Part shown: positions 31,257 through 38,614 of the stretch, in pieces
Layout of the letters: every line of letters begins with the position of its first letter
How positions within the stretch are numbered: the stretch's first letter is position 1
Source: a virus
Strand: one strand, 5' to 3'
Virus record (IMG/VR): IMGVR_UViG_3300038361_000172
Span: 1-44,302 of that record
Length of the DNA: 44,302 bases
The notes under the pieces: generated by a model
The model's database searches: none
What the model saw: the letters and a program-made list of their open reading frames with translations, nothing else
What the model was told of the DNA's origin: nothing
Program-made: the position numbers and the translations under genes

Positions 31257-31838
31257 ATGAAAGTTCAACCCATTCGATCGATCAAAAAAATCAAAGCCAT
31301 GCACAATATTCTCAAAGGATCTGACAAATCAGGTCGGAACGCTCTGCTCTTCATGGTTGGAATACAAACAGCCTACAGGATCACCGACATTATCAACCTA
31401 CGGTATTCTGACATTTTCCACGAAGGCCACAGGTTCCGCGAATATGTACGCACCCGGGAAAAGAAAACCCGCAAATGGAAACAATTCAAGCTCCCCGAAA
31501 ACCTGCGTAATGATATAAAAAAATACGTCCGTAAGCACAATTTAGAAGGTGATGATTTTATCTTTTTCTCACATCGAACCAAAGGAAACAACATCGAGCG
31601 CACACGGGCCTACACCATTCTCACACAAGCAGCCAAGATCGTACACATATCAAATTTCGGGACCCACAGCTTGCGAAAAACTTTTGGCTATCATTATTAC
31701 CAACAAACCAAAGATATCGCCACCCTGATGAAAGTATTCAATCACGCATCACAAGACAAAACCCTCATGTATTTGGGAATCGAACAGGAAAGTATCGACA
31801 AAGTTTACACTGAAGTCGAAAATATTTATAAGTTGTAA
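31257..31838 (+). CDS. Tyrosine recombinase 1 (catalytic domain only)
   Basis: 193 aa. ATG with AAAGGAGTCAAATT upstream. Full active site: R41 (QTAYRITD), Lys in the beta-hairpin near 69-73, H137-x-x-R140 (GTHSLRKTFGYH), H163 (FNHAS), Y172 (TLMYLGI). The arm-binding and core-binding N-terminal domains are largely absent, so it is much shorter than lambda-type integrases (about 350 aa). Such minimal recombinases are common in phages of Gram-positive-like and environmental hosts. Integration or chromosome resolution are possible. Last gene of the plus-strand operon. Confidence 0.85.
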   Translation: MKVQPIRSIKKIKAMHNILKGSDKSGRNALLFMVGIQTAYRITDIINLRYSDIFHEGHRFREYVRTREKKTRKWKQFKLPENLRNDIKKYVRKHNLEGDDFIFFSHRTKGNNIERTRAYTILTQAAKIVHISNFGTHSLRKTFGYHYYQQTKDIATLMKVFNHASQDKTLMYLGIEQESIDKVYTEVENIYKL

Positions 31839-31862
31839 ATAAGGTCTAAACCTACCCCACCC

Positions 31863-31899
31863 GCTTCGAGTTAAGCCCGCACGGTTCACTTCTCGAAGC
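31863..31899. repeat. Inverted repeat beside recombinase 1
   Basis: GCTTCGAG (31863-31870, read from G63) and CTCGAAGC (31892-31899) are perfect inverted copies separated by 21 bp, 24 bp after the recombinase stop. Placement beside the integrase makes it an attachment-site candidate; the arm spacing is wider than a usual tyrosine recombinase core. Confidence 0.35.
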
Positions 31900-31910
31900 C
31901 CAAAACAACA

Positions 31911-31937
31911 AAAAAGCCCGTTTTTACGGGCTTTTTA
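31911..31937. terminator. Bidirectional intrinsic terminator
   Basis: AGCCCGT (31915-31921) pairs with ACGGGCT (31926-31932) around TTTT, with an A5 run on the left and a T5 run on the right. It ends both the plus-strand operon and the long minus-strand early operon, whose last gene stops at 31943. Confidence 0.85.
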
Positions 31938-31942
31938 CGTTA

Positions 31943-32068
31943 TTATCTCTTTTCGTGTTTCCCACACCTATTGCAAGTTATCCCGCCGTTTCTCTCATGC
32001 TTTCGACAGTCTGCAACCCAATCATGTTCCAATATCCAACACCAAAATTTAAACCAAAACTTTTTCAT
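31943..32068 (-). CDS. Small Cys/His protein (zinc-ribbon-like)
   Basis: 41 aa from the ATG at 32068, which overlaps the upstream stop (ATGA) and has GGGGGA nearby. An aromatic basic helix MKKFWFKFWCWILEHDWVADC is followed by ITCNRCGKHEKR; C..C-x-x-C with His residues could bind zinc. The longer in-frame version is a shadow of the upstream gene. Last gene of the early operon. Confidence 0.55.
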   Translation of the reverse strand: MKKFWFKFWCWILEHDWVADCRKHERNGGITCNRCGKHEKR

Positions 32069-32316
32069 AGCATCCCCCGCATCATCAACATTGCCACCAA
32101 CACCCAACCACCTGCAAAAGACAAAACCAGCAGCCAAATATAAACAATGTTCCGATTCTTCCCGCAAGCCACCACTCGGATCGCATAAAATATCCGGCTC
32201 ATCAAACTCATTTCATACAACAGCTCAAACATCGCCCGTGTTTCGTCCTTACTGTACTTCCTTGCATACTCCCGCGCAATCTGCCGCAGTTTCTTTGCTC
32301 TGCTCTTCTTACCCAT
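32065..32316 (-). CDS. Small single-TM basic protein
   Basis: 83 aa. ATG behind GAGGTGATAT, 3 bp after the recombinase 2 stop. Basic N-terminal helices (MGKKSRAKKLRQIAREYARK) and one C-terminal TM helix (IVYIWLLVLSFAGGWVLVAML). No family recognised. Confidence 0.55.
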   Translation of the reverse strand: MGKKSRAKKLRQIAREYARKYSKDETRAMFELLYEMSLMSRIFYAIRVVACGKNRNIVYIWLLVLSFAGGWVLVAMLMMRGML

Positions 32317-32319
32317 ATA

Positions 32320-33042
32320 TCACCTCACGTTCTTGTTATTAAAATAATAGCTCAACGGTCGCCGCTTCTTTTTTGCTGTCCGCTTCATCGGTTTTAGTTT
32401 CTTCATTTCCGGAAGTGTATCAATATCCAATATATCGTCAGAAGCTTCCGCAAGTTTACTCACTTTTTGGTGTGTCTTGCGGATCCTGTCAGCATCAATC
32501 CCGCAATATATCTCAGTCGTCCGCACATCATTATGGTTCATCACCCGCATAATTTCATAAATATCGGTACCGTTCATATAAGCATGGTAGCCCCACGTTT
32601 TACGCATACTGTGAGTCCCGAAATTCCCGCGAATTTTCAGTTCCCGCGTAAACCGTTTTATCAATTTATAAATATGCTCCTGTCGCCAGGGTTGGTTTCT
32701 TCTTTGAATTCTCGGACTTCTCGATCGGAATATAAAATCACTCCCACGCGGACGGTACTTATAATAGACATTCAAAAGAGACTTATTCAGCTGATCTGTC
32801 ACGGGAATCCATTTCTTTTTCGCCGTCTTTAGCTCAGATACAGTAAATTCGCGCCGAATTGTTTTTAGTTTTTTATCACCTTCCAGCACATCATCCCACC
32901 GCAAAAGCAGCGCATCACTTATCCGCAAATTAGTGTTAAACATAACCTGTATAAGAAGGATCTCCCGCACCAATTGTTCATGTTTCATCGCATGAAGCAC
33001 CCGCACATAATCTTTTATCTCTCGAAAGGGTTCTACTCTCAC
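32320..33042 (-). CDS. Tyrosine recombinase 2
   Basis: 240 aa from a GTG at 33042 that overlaps the KilAC gene stop (GTGA) and has AAGGGA about 10 bp upstream; a TTG nine codons earlier is less likely. Active site (from GTG): R40 (NTNLRISD), K72 (ELKTAKKKW), H144-x-x-R147 (GTHSMRKTWGYHAY), H170 (MNHND), Y179 (TEIYCGI). A 60-residue basic C-terminal tail follows (KKLKPMKRTAKKKRRPLSYYF). Related in plan to recombinase 1. Having two suggests separate integration and excision/resolution, or one belonging to cassette or module exchange. Confidence 0.83.
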   Translation of the reverse strand: MRVEPFREIKDYVRVLHAMKHEQLVREILLIQVMFNTNLRISDALLLRWDDVLEGDKKLKTIRREFTVSELKTAKKKWIPVTDQLNKSLLNVYYKYRPRGSDFIFRSRSPRIQRRNQPWRQEHIYKLIKRFTRELKIRGNFGTHSMRKTWGYHAYMNGTDIYEIMRVMNHNDVRTTEIYCGIDADRIRKTHQKVSKLAEASDDILDIDTLPEMKKLKPMKRTAKKKRRPLSYYFNNKNVR

Positions 33043-33341
33043 AAATCTATTTTCCCTTGCTCGGCACAAGCTCCCGGAACTATCGAGCGCACGTACTCCA
33101 TTCCTTTTTCTGTCAGCACCGGCTTAAAATATAACTTCTTAAATTTCTTTCCGCGCCCGTAAGGAACATAAAAACTTTCCTTCACAAGTTGGAAGTACCC
33201 GTTGTTTATAAATTTTTGGTAAGGTTTATTATCGGAAGTAAGTACTTTCTGATCCCGCAGAAAGGCAAATAACTTATTCTGTCCGAAACCTGGTAAATTC
33301 AAGCTCTTCGCTGCATCACCCAAATTTATCAATCCATTCAC
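33039..33341 (-). CDS. KilAC-domain protein (phage antirepressor C-terminal type)
   Basis: 100 aa from GTG at 33341, which has GAGGGGG 4 bp upstream; the extra N-terminal residues of the longer frame come from the 23-bp element at the cassette boundary and are rejected. It contains GDAAKSLNLPGFGQNKLFAFLRDQKVL, then PYQKFINNGYFQLVKESF and TEKGMEYVRSIV, the KilAC winged-helix domain seen at the C-terminus of phage antirepressors. The usual N-terminal Bro/AntA/Rha part is absent, so it is either a standalone KilAC protein or a truncated antirepressor. Confidence 0.78.
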   Translation of the reverse strand: MNGLINLGDAAKSLNLPGFGQNKLFAFLRDQKVLTSDNKPYQKFINNGYFQLVKESFYVPYGRGKKFKKLYFKPVLTEKGMEYVRSIVPGACAEQGKIDL

Positions 33342-33360
33342 AATTCCCCCTCTCGTTTTT

Positions 33361-33427
33361 CCGTCATTTCTTCTAACAGCCAATCTGCTCACGCTTCGCT
33401 TTGCGCAGCATTTTGGTGTTATATCCC
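33361..33427 (-). repeat. attC-like element A1 with target motif
   Basis: On the plus strand TCTAACAGCCAATCTGCT..., then GCAGCATTTTGGTGTTATATC forms an imperfect palindrome with extrahelical bases (33371-33425). GTTATATCCC at 33418-33427 is the exact inverted copy of 33942-33951, at the other end of the same gene unit. The flank 33361-33383 matches 43251-43273 at 21/23 positions. The stop codon of the adjacent gene lies inside the box, as often in integron cassettes. Confidence 0.5.
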
Positions 33428-33721
33428 TTTAGCACCGATTTTGTTTACGATTTGTTGCCATTTATCAGAGCTTGAATCGTATTTCTTTTTAACATTATGT
33501 ATTTCGATTATTCTGCCATCTTCTAAAAGAATCGTTCCGTTTATTTGATTATGTCCACAACAACTGGCAGATGTTATAATATTTGACGAATTTAATGCAG
33601 CCATAATGTCAGATATACAATAGTCTATATGTCTCACTCTGCATTCTATCGGCATTGGTATCTGATGTTCATAAGAGCCAATATCACAACATTTTTTTGT
33701 ATCAATCTTTTCCTTCAGCAC
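33419..33721 (-). CDS. Small phage protein with CCGH motif (cassette gene)
   Basis: 100 aa from a GTG at 33721 that overlaps the previous gene by 20 bp; start uncertain because the RBS is weak. Core: IDYCISDIMAALNSSNIITSASCCGHNQINGTILLEDGRIIEI. This IDxCI..ALN..GI.T..SCCGH..G.I.L.DGR pattern belongs to a widespread small phage protein of unknown function; the Cys/His could bind a metal. The stop codon falls inside the attC-like box. AT-rich relative to the neighbouring primase gene. Confidence 0.6.
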   Translation of the reverse strand: MLKEKIDTKKCCDIGSYEHQIPMPIECRVRHIDYCISDIMAALNSSNIITSASCCGHNQINGTILLEDGRIIEIHNVKKKYDSSSDKWQQIVNKIGAKGI

Positions 33722-33920
33722 TTAAATGTCTCCTTATTTGAGCAGTTGAGCGATTGTTTCTACTGGCTCTAAACATAATATGTCCATCTGTGTCTGTATC
33801 AAATTCTAAGTCGTGCGCAAATCCACAATCGCAACAAATCATTCTAAATTTATTATTTATAGGTCTTATCCAATCAGACCATCCATCTTCATTTGCGTAT
33901 TCTTGTTTTACTTTTGCCAA
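33702..33920 (-). CDS. Small Cys-pair phage protein (cassette gene)
   Basis: 72 aa from a TTG at 33920 with GGAGGAATC directly upstream; a longer frame without RBS is rejected. Core: GWSDWIRPINNKFRMICCDCGFAHDLEFDTD..GHIMFRASRNNRSTAQIRR, a common small phage protein type (CCDCGLVH, FRARRNNRAT). Probably binds zinc through CCDC..H. First gene of the second cassette of array A. Confidence 0.65.
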   Translation of the reverse strand: MAKVKQEYANEDGWSDWIRPINNKFRMICCDCGFAHDLEFDTDTDGHIMFRASRNNRSTAQIRRHLSAEGKD

Positions 33921-33941
33921 AGATTCCTCCTTTTGATTGTC

Positions 33942-33995
33942 GGGATATAACAAATCTATCCCTGCCTTGCAGGGCATCTCATCCCATTATGCACC
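33942..33995 (-). repeat. attC-like element A2 between cassettes
   Basis: Contains a perfect CCCTGC-CTT-GCAGGG hairpin (33960-33974) flanked by GGGATATAAC (33942-33951) and ATTATGCACC (33986-33995). Each flank pairs not with the other but with the far end of its own gene unit. The methyltransferase stop codon lies in the right flank. Confidence 0.5.
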
Positions 33996-34646
33996 TTTTT
34001 TAAAAACATAGATAACTTCATTTTTTACTCTTTCACTATAGTTTTTACCAAACTTCATTCTCTCTGTTTTGATTAATATTTCCTTAATTTTTGTCATCCC
34101 AATATTCAACAAAATCTCTTCGTGCCATTTTGAAACCTTTACGACCTTGCCTTTTCGGATGTGATCTGAAACATTTAAAATAAATATCCCGTTTAGTTTT
34201 AATACTCTTTTGCATTCTTTGTATATTTCCAAATGTTTTTCTTTATATTTTGCTCCCCACTGCATACGCCCTGTATTGTTTTTGTTTAAATCTTTTCCGA
34301 GATAGTGTTTGTATGTTATTCTTTTGCTTGAATCTTTTGAATTAAAATGATCAGCCATTCTGTTCCCATAAGTAGGAGAAGTGCAAATTGCATCAAAGTA
34401 TTCATCAATAGCCCAATCCATATTTGCAGAATCGCAAAAGTGCCATTCATCTACTGGATGAATAGATGAGTTTCCCCATTCCTTTTCAATTTCATTGCAA
34501 AATATCCTTCCTACAAACCCGTGATTCTTAATTAATCCAATTTTACCCGTTCCTGCAAATGGGTCTAATATGTTTTTAGAACTCGATAGTAATTCTGCGA
34601 AAATCGGAATAAATTTATCATTATATTTTGCTGGGTGTTTTATCAT
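33987..34646 (-). CDS. DNA amino-methyltransferase (N4/N6 type, cassette-borne)
   Basis: 219 aa. ATG with GAGGAGATTAA upstream. SAM-binding motif I LDPFAGTGKIG at 27-37 and catalytic motif TSPTYGNRM at 89-97 (an SPP[Y/F]-type box with Thr for the second Pro), followed by KRVLKLNGIFILNVSDHIRKGK and KWHEEILLNIGM. Motif order X-I-IV fits a beta-class-like methylase that modifies an exocyclic amino group; base and site are not deducible. No restriction partner is adjacent, so it probably protects phage DNA. Clearly AT-richer than its neighbours and enclosed by inverted cassette ends, which points to lateral acquisition. Confidence 0.78.
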   Translation of the reverse strand: MIKHPAKYNDKFIPIFAELLSSSKNILDPFAGTGKIGLIKNHGFVGRIFCNEIEKEWGNSSIHPVDEWHFCDSANMDWAIDEYFDAICTSPTYGNRMADHFNSKDSSKRITYKHYLGKDLNKNNTGRMQWGAKYKEKHLEIYKECKRVLKLNGIFILNVSDHIRKGKVVKVSKWHEEILLNIGMTKIKEILIKTERMKFGKNYSERVKNEVIYVFKKGA

Positions 34647-34864
34647 TTAATCTCCTCGATGGTGCATAACAAGGCAACCCACAGTGAGAAAAGCAAGGTG
34701 AGTTCCTTCGTGGCGTTGCCCCACAGCATGTGTGTTCCGGGTGTCACAGTCGGATCACAACCTTTTGCTTTAGCTATATCCTTCAAATTAAAAATCTTAC
34801 GTAATTCTCTTTTTTGTGACCCTGTGGAGCATAGCCTAAGTAACCATTTATAAACTACTTGCAT
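34643..34864 (-). other. Doubtful open frame through an attC-like palindrome
   Basis: An open frame of 73 codons from ATG 34864 ends TGA within the methyltransferase start (ATGA). Its middle reads KRELRKIFNLKDIAKAKGCDPTV, which could be helical, but its end runs through the palindrome at 34661-34724 and it lacks a ribosome binding site. Either a small cassette gene reading into its own attC-like site, or not a gene. The extension to 35134 is even less convincing. Confidence 0.25.
34661..34724 (-). repeat. attC-like element A3
   Basis: GGCAAC-CCAC (34673-34682) pairs with GTGG-c-GTTGCC (34710-34720) with one extrahelical base and a 27-nt variable loop. Outside it stands GCATAAC (34664-34670), the GTTATGC-type R' box that opens the methyltransferase unit. 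Extrahelical base plus variable loop is typical of attC folding. Confidence 0.45.
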
Positions 34865-35078
34865 TTCAGTAAGCACACAAATGTCACAGGTGACGGAAAG
34901 GTGGCGCAACACTATTGCTATTCTATATCTTATTATATTATATACTTTTAAAGAAATATTATATCCTCTGTTGTGATACTGCGCCGCTGTTTGGTATGAA
35001 GCATACACACCTGAAATCCTGCGCACACGTACACAAAACCATCTAAATGTGCGTACACCCGCATAAACAAAGAATTTT
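34865..35078 (-). other. AT-rich gap with possible internal promoter
   Basis: About 210 bp without a supportable gene. On the minus strand it holds a run of overlapping TATAAT-like boxes around 34930-34950 and an inverted GGCGCA/TGCGCC pair (about 34903 and 34981). It could supply transcription for the downstream cassette array and recombinase. Confidence 0.3.
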
Positions 35079-35420
35079 CTATTTTTCATCGGTATTTTTT
35101 TCACCACTTTTCCAAAAATCACATTTACGTTCAATTCTCGGCTTTATCTCAAATCCACAGCACACCATTTCCCATATAAGCATCCCAAAAGCTTGCAATT
35201 CAAAATATCGGTATGCTGTCCTTCCTTCAAATGCTCGTATTATCATATCCAGCTGTCTCACAAACTGCTTCTGATCCTTACTCGTATTTACAGCTGTCAC
35301 CAACAATTCAAAATCTGCCTTTTCCAATCGGAATTTACTCATAGATTTTATCTCTTTCTTCGGCATCAAACTCTCAAAAGCTTCATGTATATTATCCGAC
35401 ACATCATTGTTCTTTTGCAT
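35079..35420 (-). CDS. Hypothetical early protein
   Basis: 113 aa from the ATG at 35420 (GGAG 7 bp upstream, inside the previous gene). Mostly helical: MPKKEIKSMSKFRLEKADFELLVTAVN, QFVRQLDMIIRAFEGRTAYRYFELQ and a basic C-terminus. Single Cys residues, no TM. No family recognised. Overlaps the small Cys-rich protein gene upstream by 17 bp, so it is coupled to the primase operon. Confidence 0.55.
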   Translation of the reverse strand: MQKNNDVSDNIHEAFESLMPKKEIKSMSKFRLEKADFELLVTAVNTSKDQKQFVRQLDMIIRAFEGRTAYRYFELQAFGMLIWEMVCCGFEIKPRIERKCDFWKSGEKNTDEK

Positions 35421-35571
35421 TCCCACTCTCCTTCTTTTTTTTTCTCATTGTGTCCCTGTATGGTCTCAGTGTTTTATCCACTCGGCACATACTGCAATAA
35501 AGCCGCATCTCCCACTTACAATCTCGGCACACCTGTAATGCTTCACTCAAGCTCATCTCATTCTTATTCAT
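35404..35571 (-). CDS. Small zinc-finger-like protein
   Basis: 55 aa from ATG 35571, overlapping the primase stop (ATGAATAA). LSEALQVCRDCKWEMRLYCSMCRVDKTLRPYRD places two C-x-x-C pairs 9 residues apart, a plausible zinc ribbon, followed by a Lys-rich tail. The longer frame upstream is a shadow of the primase. Probably a nucleic-acid-binding helper of replication; not proven. Confidence 0.6.
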   Translation of the reverse strand: MNKNEMSLSEALQVCRDCKWEMRLYCSMCRVDKTLRPYRDTMRKKKKESGNAKEQ

Positions 35572-38500
35572 CTTCTTCCTCACTCGGCTTGTGTCCTCTG
35601 CGCACATCTTCATCAATCAGCGCATCGGCAAATTCCTTAATGTTCCCGGGAAGTTTATCAATCTGCAGTAAAATACATCTTCGCTCAAAAGGTCGTCCGT
35701 TTTCGTTGTAAAATCGGGTTCTCCCATGATTCATGTAATACCCGCGAATATCATCTTTCATATAATCCATCATGGTATGAACGGCCAAATATTCACTCAT
35801 TCCCAATTTCACACCTTCCATCTTCCAATCCCTGTGAGCTTGGTAAAATGCTAAATACAAAATGTTCCCTTCTTTTTTTATTACATGGTACACATCAGAA
35901 TGTATCGTTTCTATCGAACTGAAGAACTTATACAGAATATCCTCTTTGTTTTTCCTGCGCACATCAGCCAAAATATCTTCAGCCAGCCAGCTCGTAAATT
36001 TATCTACATTAAAGTTCTCAGTACCGAACACCACAATAAACCCAGCTGCAAACACACTGTAATTATACAAGGATCTCTCATCCACATTCTCACGCAGTTC
36101 CATCCCATCTATCACAGACCGCAAACTATCCCGAATATCATTCACATAGTTTATTATCTCTTTCACCTTCTCAGGAGTCTTATTCTTCAGAAGATGCACA
36201 AATATACTGCTCAACCTCGGACGTTCCGCTTTCAGTTCCCAATATGCCGCACTTGCTTTTTTATCGGGAATAGTCTTATTCAAAGTCACACATCGGCTCA
36301 AAGCTGCTTTATCTTCCGGACGGTCCTGTCCTGTTAAGTATATCACTCCGTTTACTTCGCGTATAGTTCGGTTTGTCAGTCCGCCTTTCCCTGCACTTGT
36401 TCGGTTGTAAATATTGTTTACTATTTGAATTTTTTTGTCTTGTTTAGTGTTCTGCCCCACCGTATTCTTATACTCATCCATCCAATACGGCAAGCTGCAC
36501 AGCTGTTCAATAGCCATGCTTATTCCCGGAGCGGATGCTTCGCCCCAATTCTCTCCATCATTAGAAAATCCCAATATATTCATCACCAGCATCAAAGCTT
36601 CGTTCTTTCCGCTTCCACTCGGCCCATACAAAAGTAAAAATGGGAATTTTCTGTCATAATTAAGCAGTTCATGCAAATAAACCAAACAGCCCACACTACC
36701 CAATGCCAAACAGCCGGAATACGATTTACCACTACTGTCAAACATCTGTCGAAACAAGTTCACTATCCTGTCACAATAAGTTTTATCTGCATCAAAAGCT
36801 ATATTCAGCTGTGGTGCATCCCCACTGTAAATATTCACATCTTTACTCAGATATCCAATATCTCCCACCTGTATCACACCATCTTCATCAGGTGGGTACA
36901 GCTTACCTTGCTGTATTGCACAGTTCCGAAAAAGCCATAAATTATGCTCTTTTATAAACCCGAATCGTTGGAAATAACAAGTTCTCGACAGATCCTTAGC
37001 TTTGCTCTCTTCATACAACCATATTTCCTGCAAATCTGCATCATTCCCACTGAAGTAAAACCCCGGTCCGCCTTCCCGTGCCATCCTCTCGCGGAATTGT
37101 CGCATATTCACACGCTCACCACCTTCAAACATTATAGGTTTAGATACAGTTCCGCCACTGTTGGTTGCAATAACTTCATAGAATATCTCATTATGTAATT
37201 CCACATACCGGTTTATCTTCATCACAAAATCACTTACTTTCACATGCCCGTCATTCTTCCTGTCATCCCGGTAATACCTGTTATCCGCATGGTGTATAAA
37301 AAATCTCACATTCTCCTGCACCAATTCCAGCTTTTGCCCGTCAGTTTCCTGTCGGTTGTTAGCAACCATTCTCTTCAAGGAAGCCAAATATGTCGATTTC
37401 CCACCCAATTTCCTTGCCAAATGTTCCAAATAGCTTACACGCATTATCTCATCAGGAAGCTTCCCTATCCACTTCACAATCCCCTGGTAGTGTCCCGAAG
37501 CTATCTGCGGACTCATATCGCTTATGTCAGGTAAATCATTTATCCGGTAGCTTATATAATCGTTGGCAGTCTCAATCTCTTCTTGTACAAACTCAGCAGA
37601 TTTTCGCTTGCGCAACACATTATCAATATCACCTTCTTCCGCATCCCAAATCCACTTCAATATGGTGTTTTCAGCACCCAAAGCATCCATAATCTTATCT
37701 TCATACTTCCGCCCCGCCGCATCAGGATCCAAAGCCAAGTGTATTGTTTTACCTTTGCACTTATCCTTCAGGAAGTCTATCTGCTCCGGACTGAAATTAC
37801 CAATCACAGCCACCACCGGCACATCATAATACTGAACAATGCTCAATCGATCTTCCTCACCTTCCACAATTACAAACATATCCTTAAATATCGCATTCTT
37901 CCCGTAAAATGCAGGTAAACTTAACTTGTTTTTTGTTGGGACCTGTATAGGAATCCGCTTCGCTTTCTCAATATTATAATTTTTAGCAGTAAAATCCACA
38001 CACTGTCCGTTGTAAAAATGTGGATATATCGTACTTCCCTTCCAAAAACGGTCTATCAAAGTGCCGTCTTTATCTTTCACAAGCCCACTCTTCAACAGAT
38101 CAGTTTTGGTATATTTCAGATTGGTTAAATGCAATGTAAGTTTCCCGTCACTGTACCCGTACCATGCTTTCTTTATCGCATCATCAGTTCGTCCGCGCTC
38201 GTTTCGCAAGTAATTCTTAGCTTTGGTGGTTATCTTACTCCGGTAATATTTACAAGCTTCCGTAAATATCTCACGAATTCGGTTCTTCTCCTCAAAGTGC
38301 TTCTTGCTCTCTTCACTTCGCTGCATATCATAACCAATCTCTTTCGCCAATTGCAGAAGTGCCTCATGTTCGGTTCCTGCCATCCCTGCAAACACCAAAA
38401 ACTTAAAAATATCTCCACCACTGTCACAGCTGAAACATTTCCAATTATTCCCCTTCTCCCACATCGTAAAACAATCTCGGTGTCCGCATTTCGGGCATTT

Positions 38501-38614
38501 CACCACTCGGTACATCCCGTTTCCCAATCCCTTTGTTTGGAATCGCTTGCTTACCCATTCATGCAGCTTTATTTGTAGTTTTACTTCTTGCCAATCATTC
38601 ACTGTCTTACTCAT
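35564..38614 (-). CDS. Primase-helicase (CHC2 zinc finger, TOPRIM, AAA+ ATPase)
   Basis: 1016 aa. ATG overlaps the upstream stop (ATGA). Zinc finger C40-P-K-C43, H45..C60-x-x-C63; TOPRIM with VIVEGEEDRL (about 249-258) and LALDPDAAGRKYEDKI; a long linker; then an ATPase with Walker A GPSGSGKNEAL at 664-674 (Asn replaces the usual Thr/Ser) and Walker B-like LPYWMDEY, followed by YLTGQDRPEDKAALSRC sensor/arginine-finger-like region. This is a fused DnaG-type primase and SF3/DUF927-like helicase, able to prime and unwind the phage origin with host polymerase. It is the only replication enzyme visible. Confidence 0.85.
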   Translation of the reverse strand: MSKTVNDWQEVKLQIKLHEWVSKRFQTKGLGNGMYRVVKCPKCGHRDCFTMWEKGNNWKCFSCDSGGDIFKFLVFAGMAGTEHEALLQLAKEIGYDMQRSEESKKHFEEKNRIREIFTEACKYYRSKITTKAKNYLRNERGRTDDAIKKAWYGYSDGKLTLHLTNLKYTKTDLLKSGLVKDKDGTLIDRFWKGSTIYPHFYNGQCVDFTAKNYNIEKAKRIPIQVPTKNKLSLPAFYGKNAIFKDMFVIVEGEEDRLSIVQYYDVPVVAVIGNFSPEQIDFLKDKCKGKTIHLALDPDAAGRKYEDKIMDALGAENTILKWIWDAEEGDIDNVLRKRKSAEFVQEEIETANDYISYRINDLPDISDMSPQIASGHYQGIVKWIGKLPDEIMRVSYLEHLARKLGGKSTYLASLKRMVANNRQETDGQKLELVQENVRFFIHHADNRYYRDDRKNDGHVKVSDFVMKINRYVELHNEIFYEVIATNSGGTVSKPIMFEGGERVNMRQFRERMAREGGPGFYFSGNDADLQEIWLYEESKAKDLSRTCYFQRFGFIKEHNLWLFRNCAIQQGKLYPPDEDGVIQVGDIGYLSKDVNIYSGDAPQLNIAFDADKTYCDRIVNLFRQMFDSSGKSYSGCLALGSVGCLVYLHELLNYDRKFPFLLLYGPSGSGKNEALMLVMNILGFSNDGENWGEASAPGISMAIEQLCSLPYWMDEYKNTVGQNTKQDKKIQIVNNIYNRTSAGKGGLTNRTIREVNGVIYLTGQDRPEDKAALSRCVTLNKTIPDKKASAAYWELKAERPRLSSIFVHLLKNKTPEKVKEIINYVNDIRDSLRSVIDGMELRENVDERSLYNYSVFAAGFIVVFGTENFNVDKFTSWLAEDILADVRRKNKEDILYKFFSSIETIHSDVYHVIKKEGNILYLAFYQAHRDWKMEGVKLGMSEYLAVHTMMDYMKDDIRGYYMNHGRTRFYNENGRPFERRCILLQIDKLPGNIKEFADALIDEDVRRGHKPSEEEDE

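Larger units (their letters stand above)
33371..34670 (-). mobile_element. Integron-like gene-cassette array A
   Basis: Two successive units: a DNA methyltransferase unit bounded by inverted GGTGCATAAC (34661-34670) and ATTATGCACC (33986-33995; 9/10), and a two-gene unit bounded by inverted GGGATATAAC (33942-33951) and GTTATATCCC (33418-33427; 10/10). Units abut each other through short palindromes and lack own promoters. Cassettes in which the leading TTRRRY-type end pairs with the trailing box of the same unit are the signature of integron gene cassettes. No integron integrase is visible in the window, and the elements (about 50-60 nt) are at the small end for attC. Confidence 0.45.

Noticed and set aside
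31861-31910. tRNA remnant beside recombinase 1 (GGTTCACTTCTCGAAGCC looked like a T-arm)
   Set aside because: No acceptor stem, anticodon arm or 3' CCA could be assembled; only an inverted repeat is supported.
32320-33042. Recombinase 2 as an integron integrase (IntI)
   Set aside because: It lacks the N-terminal domain and I see no IntI-specific insert near the second catalytic patch; it is too short, so no integron integrase is claimed for the window.
33361-33427. CRISPR repeats
   Set aside because: The repeated palindromes occur singly between genes with inverted partners and no regular spacers, so they are not a CRISPR array.
34643-35134. 163-codon minus-strand frame upstream of the amino-methyltransferase
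   Set aside because: Starts without RBS, basic and aromatic noise in the first half, and ends through a palindrome; only the last 73 codons are listed, as doubtful.
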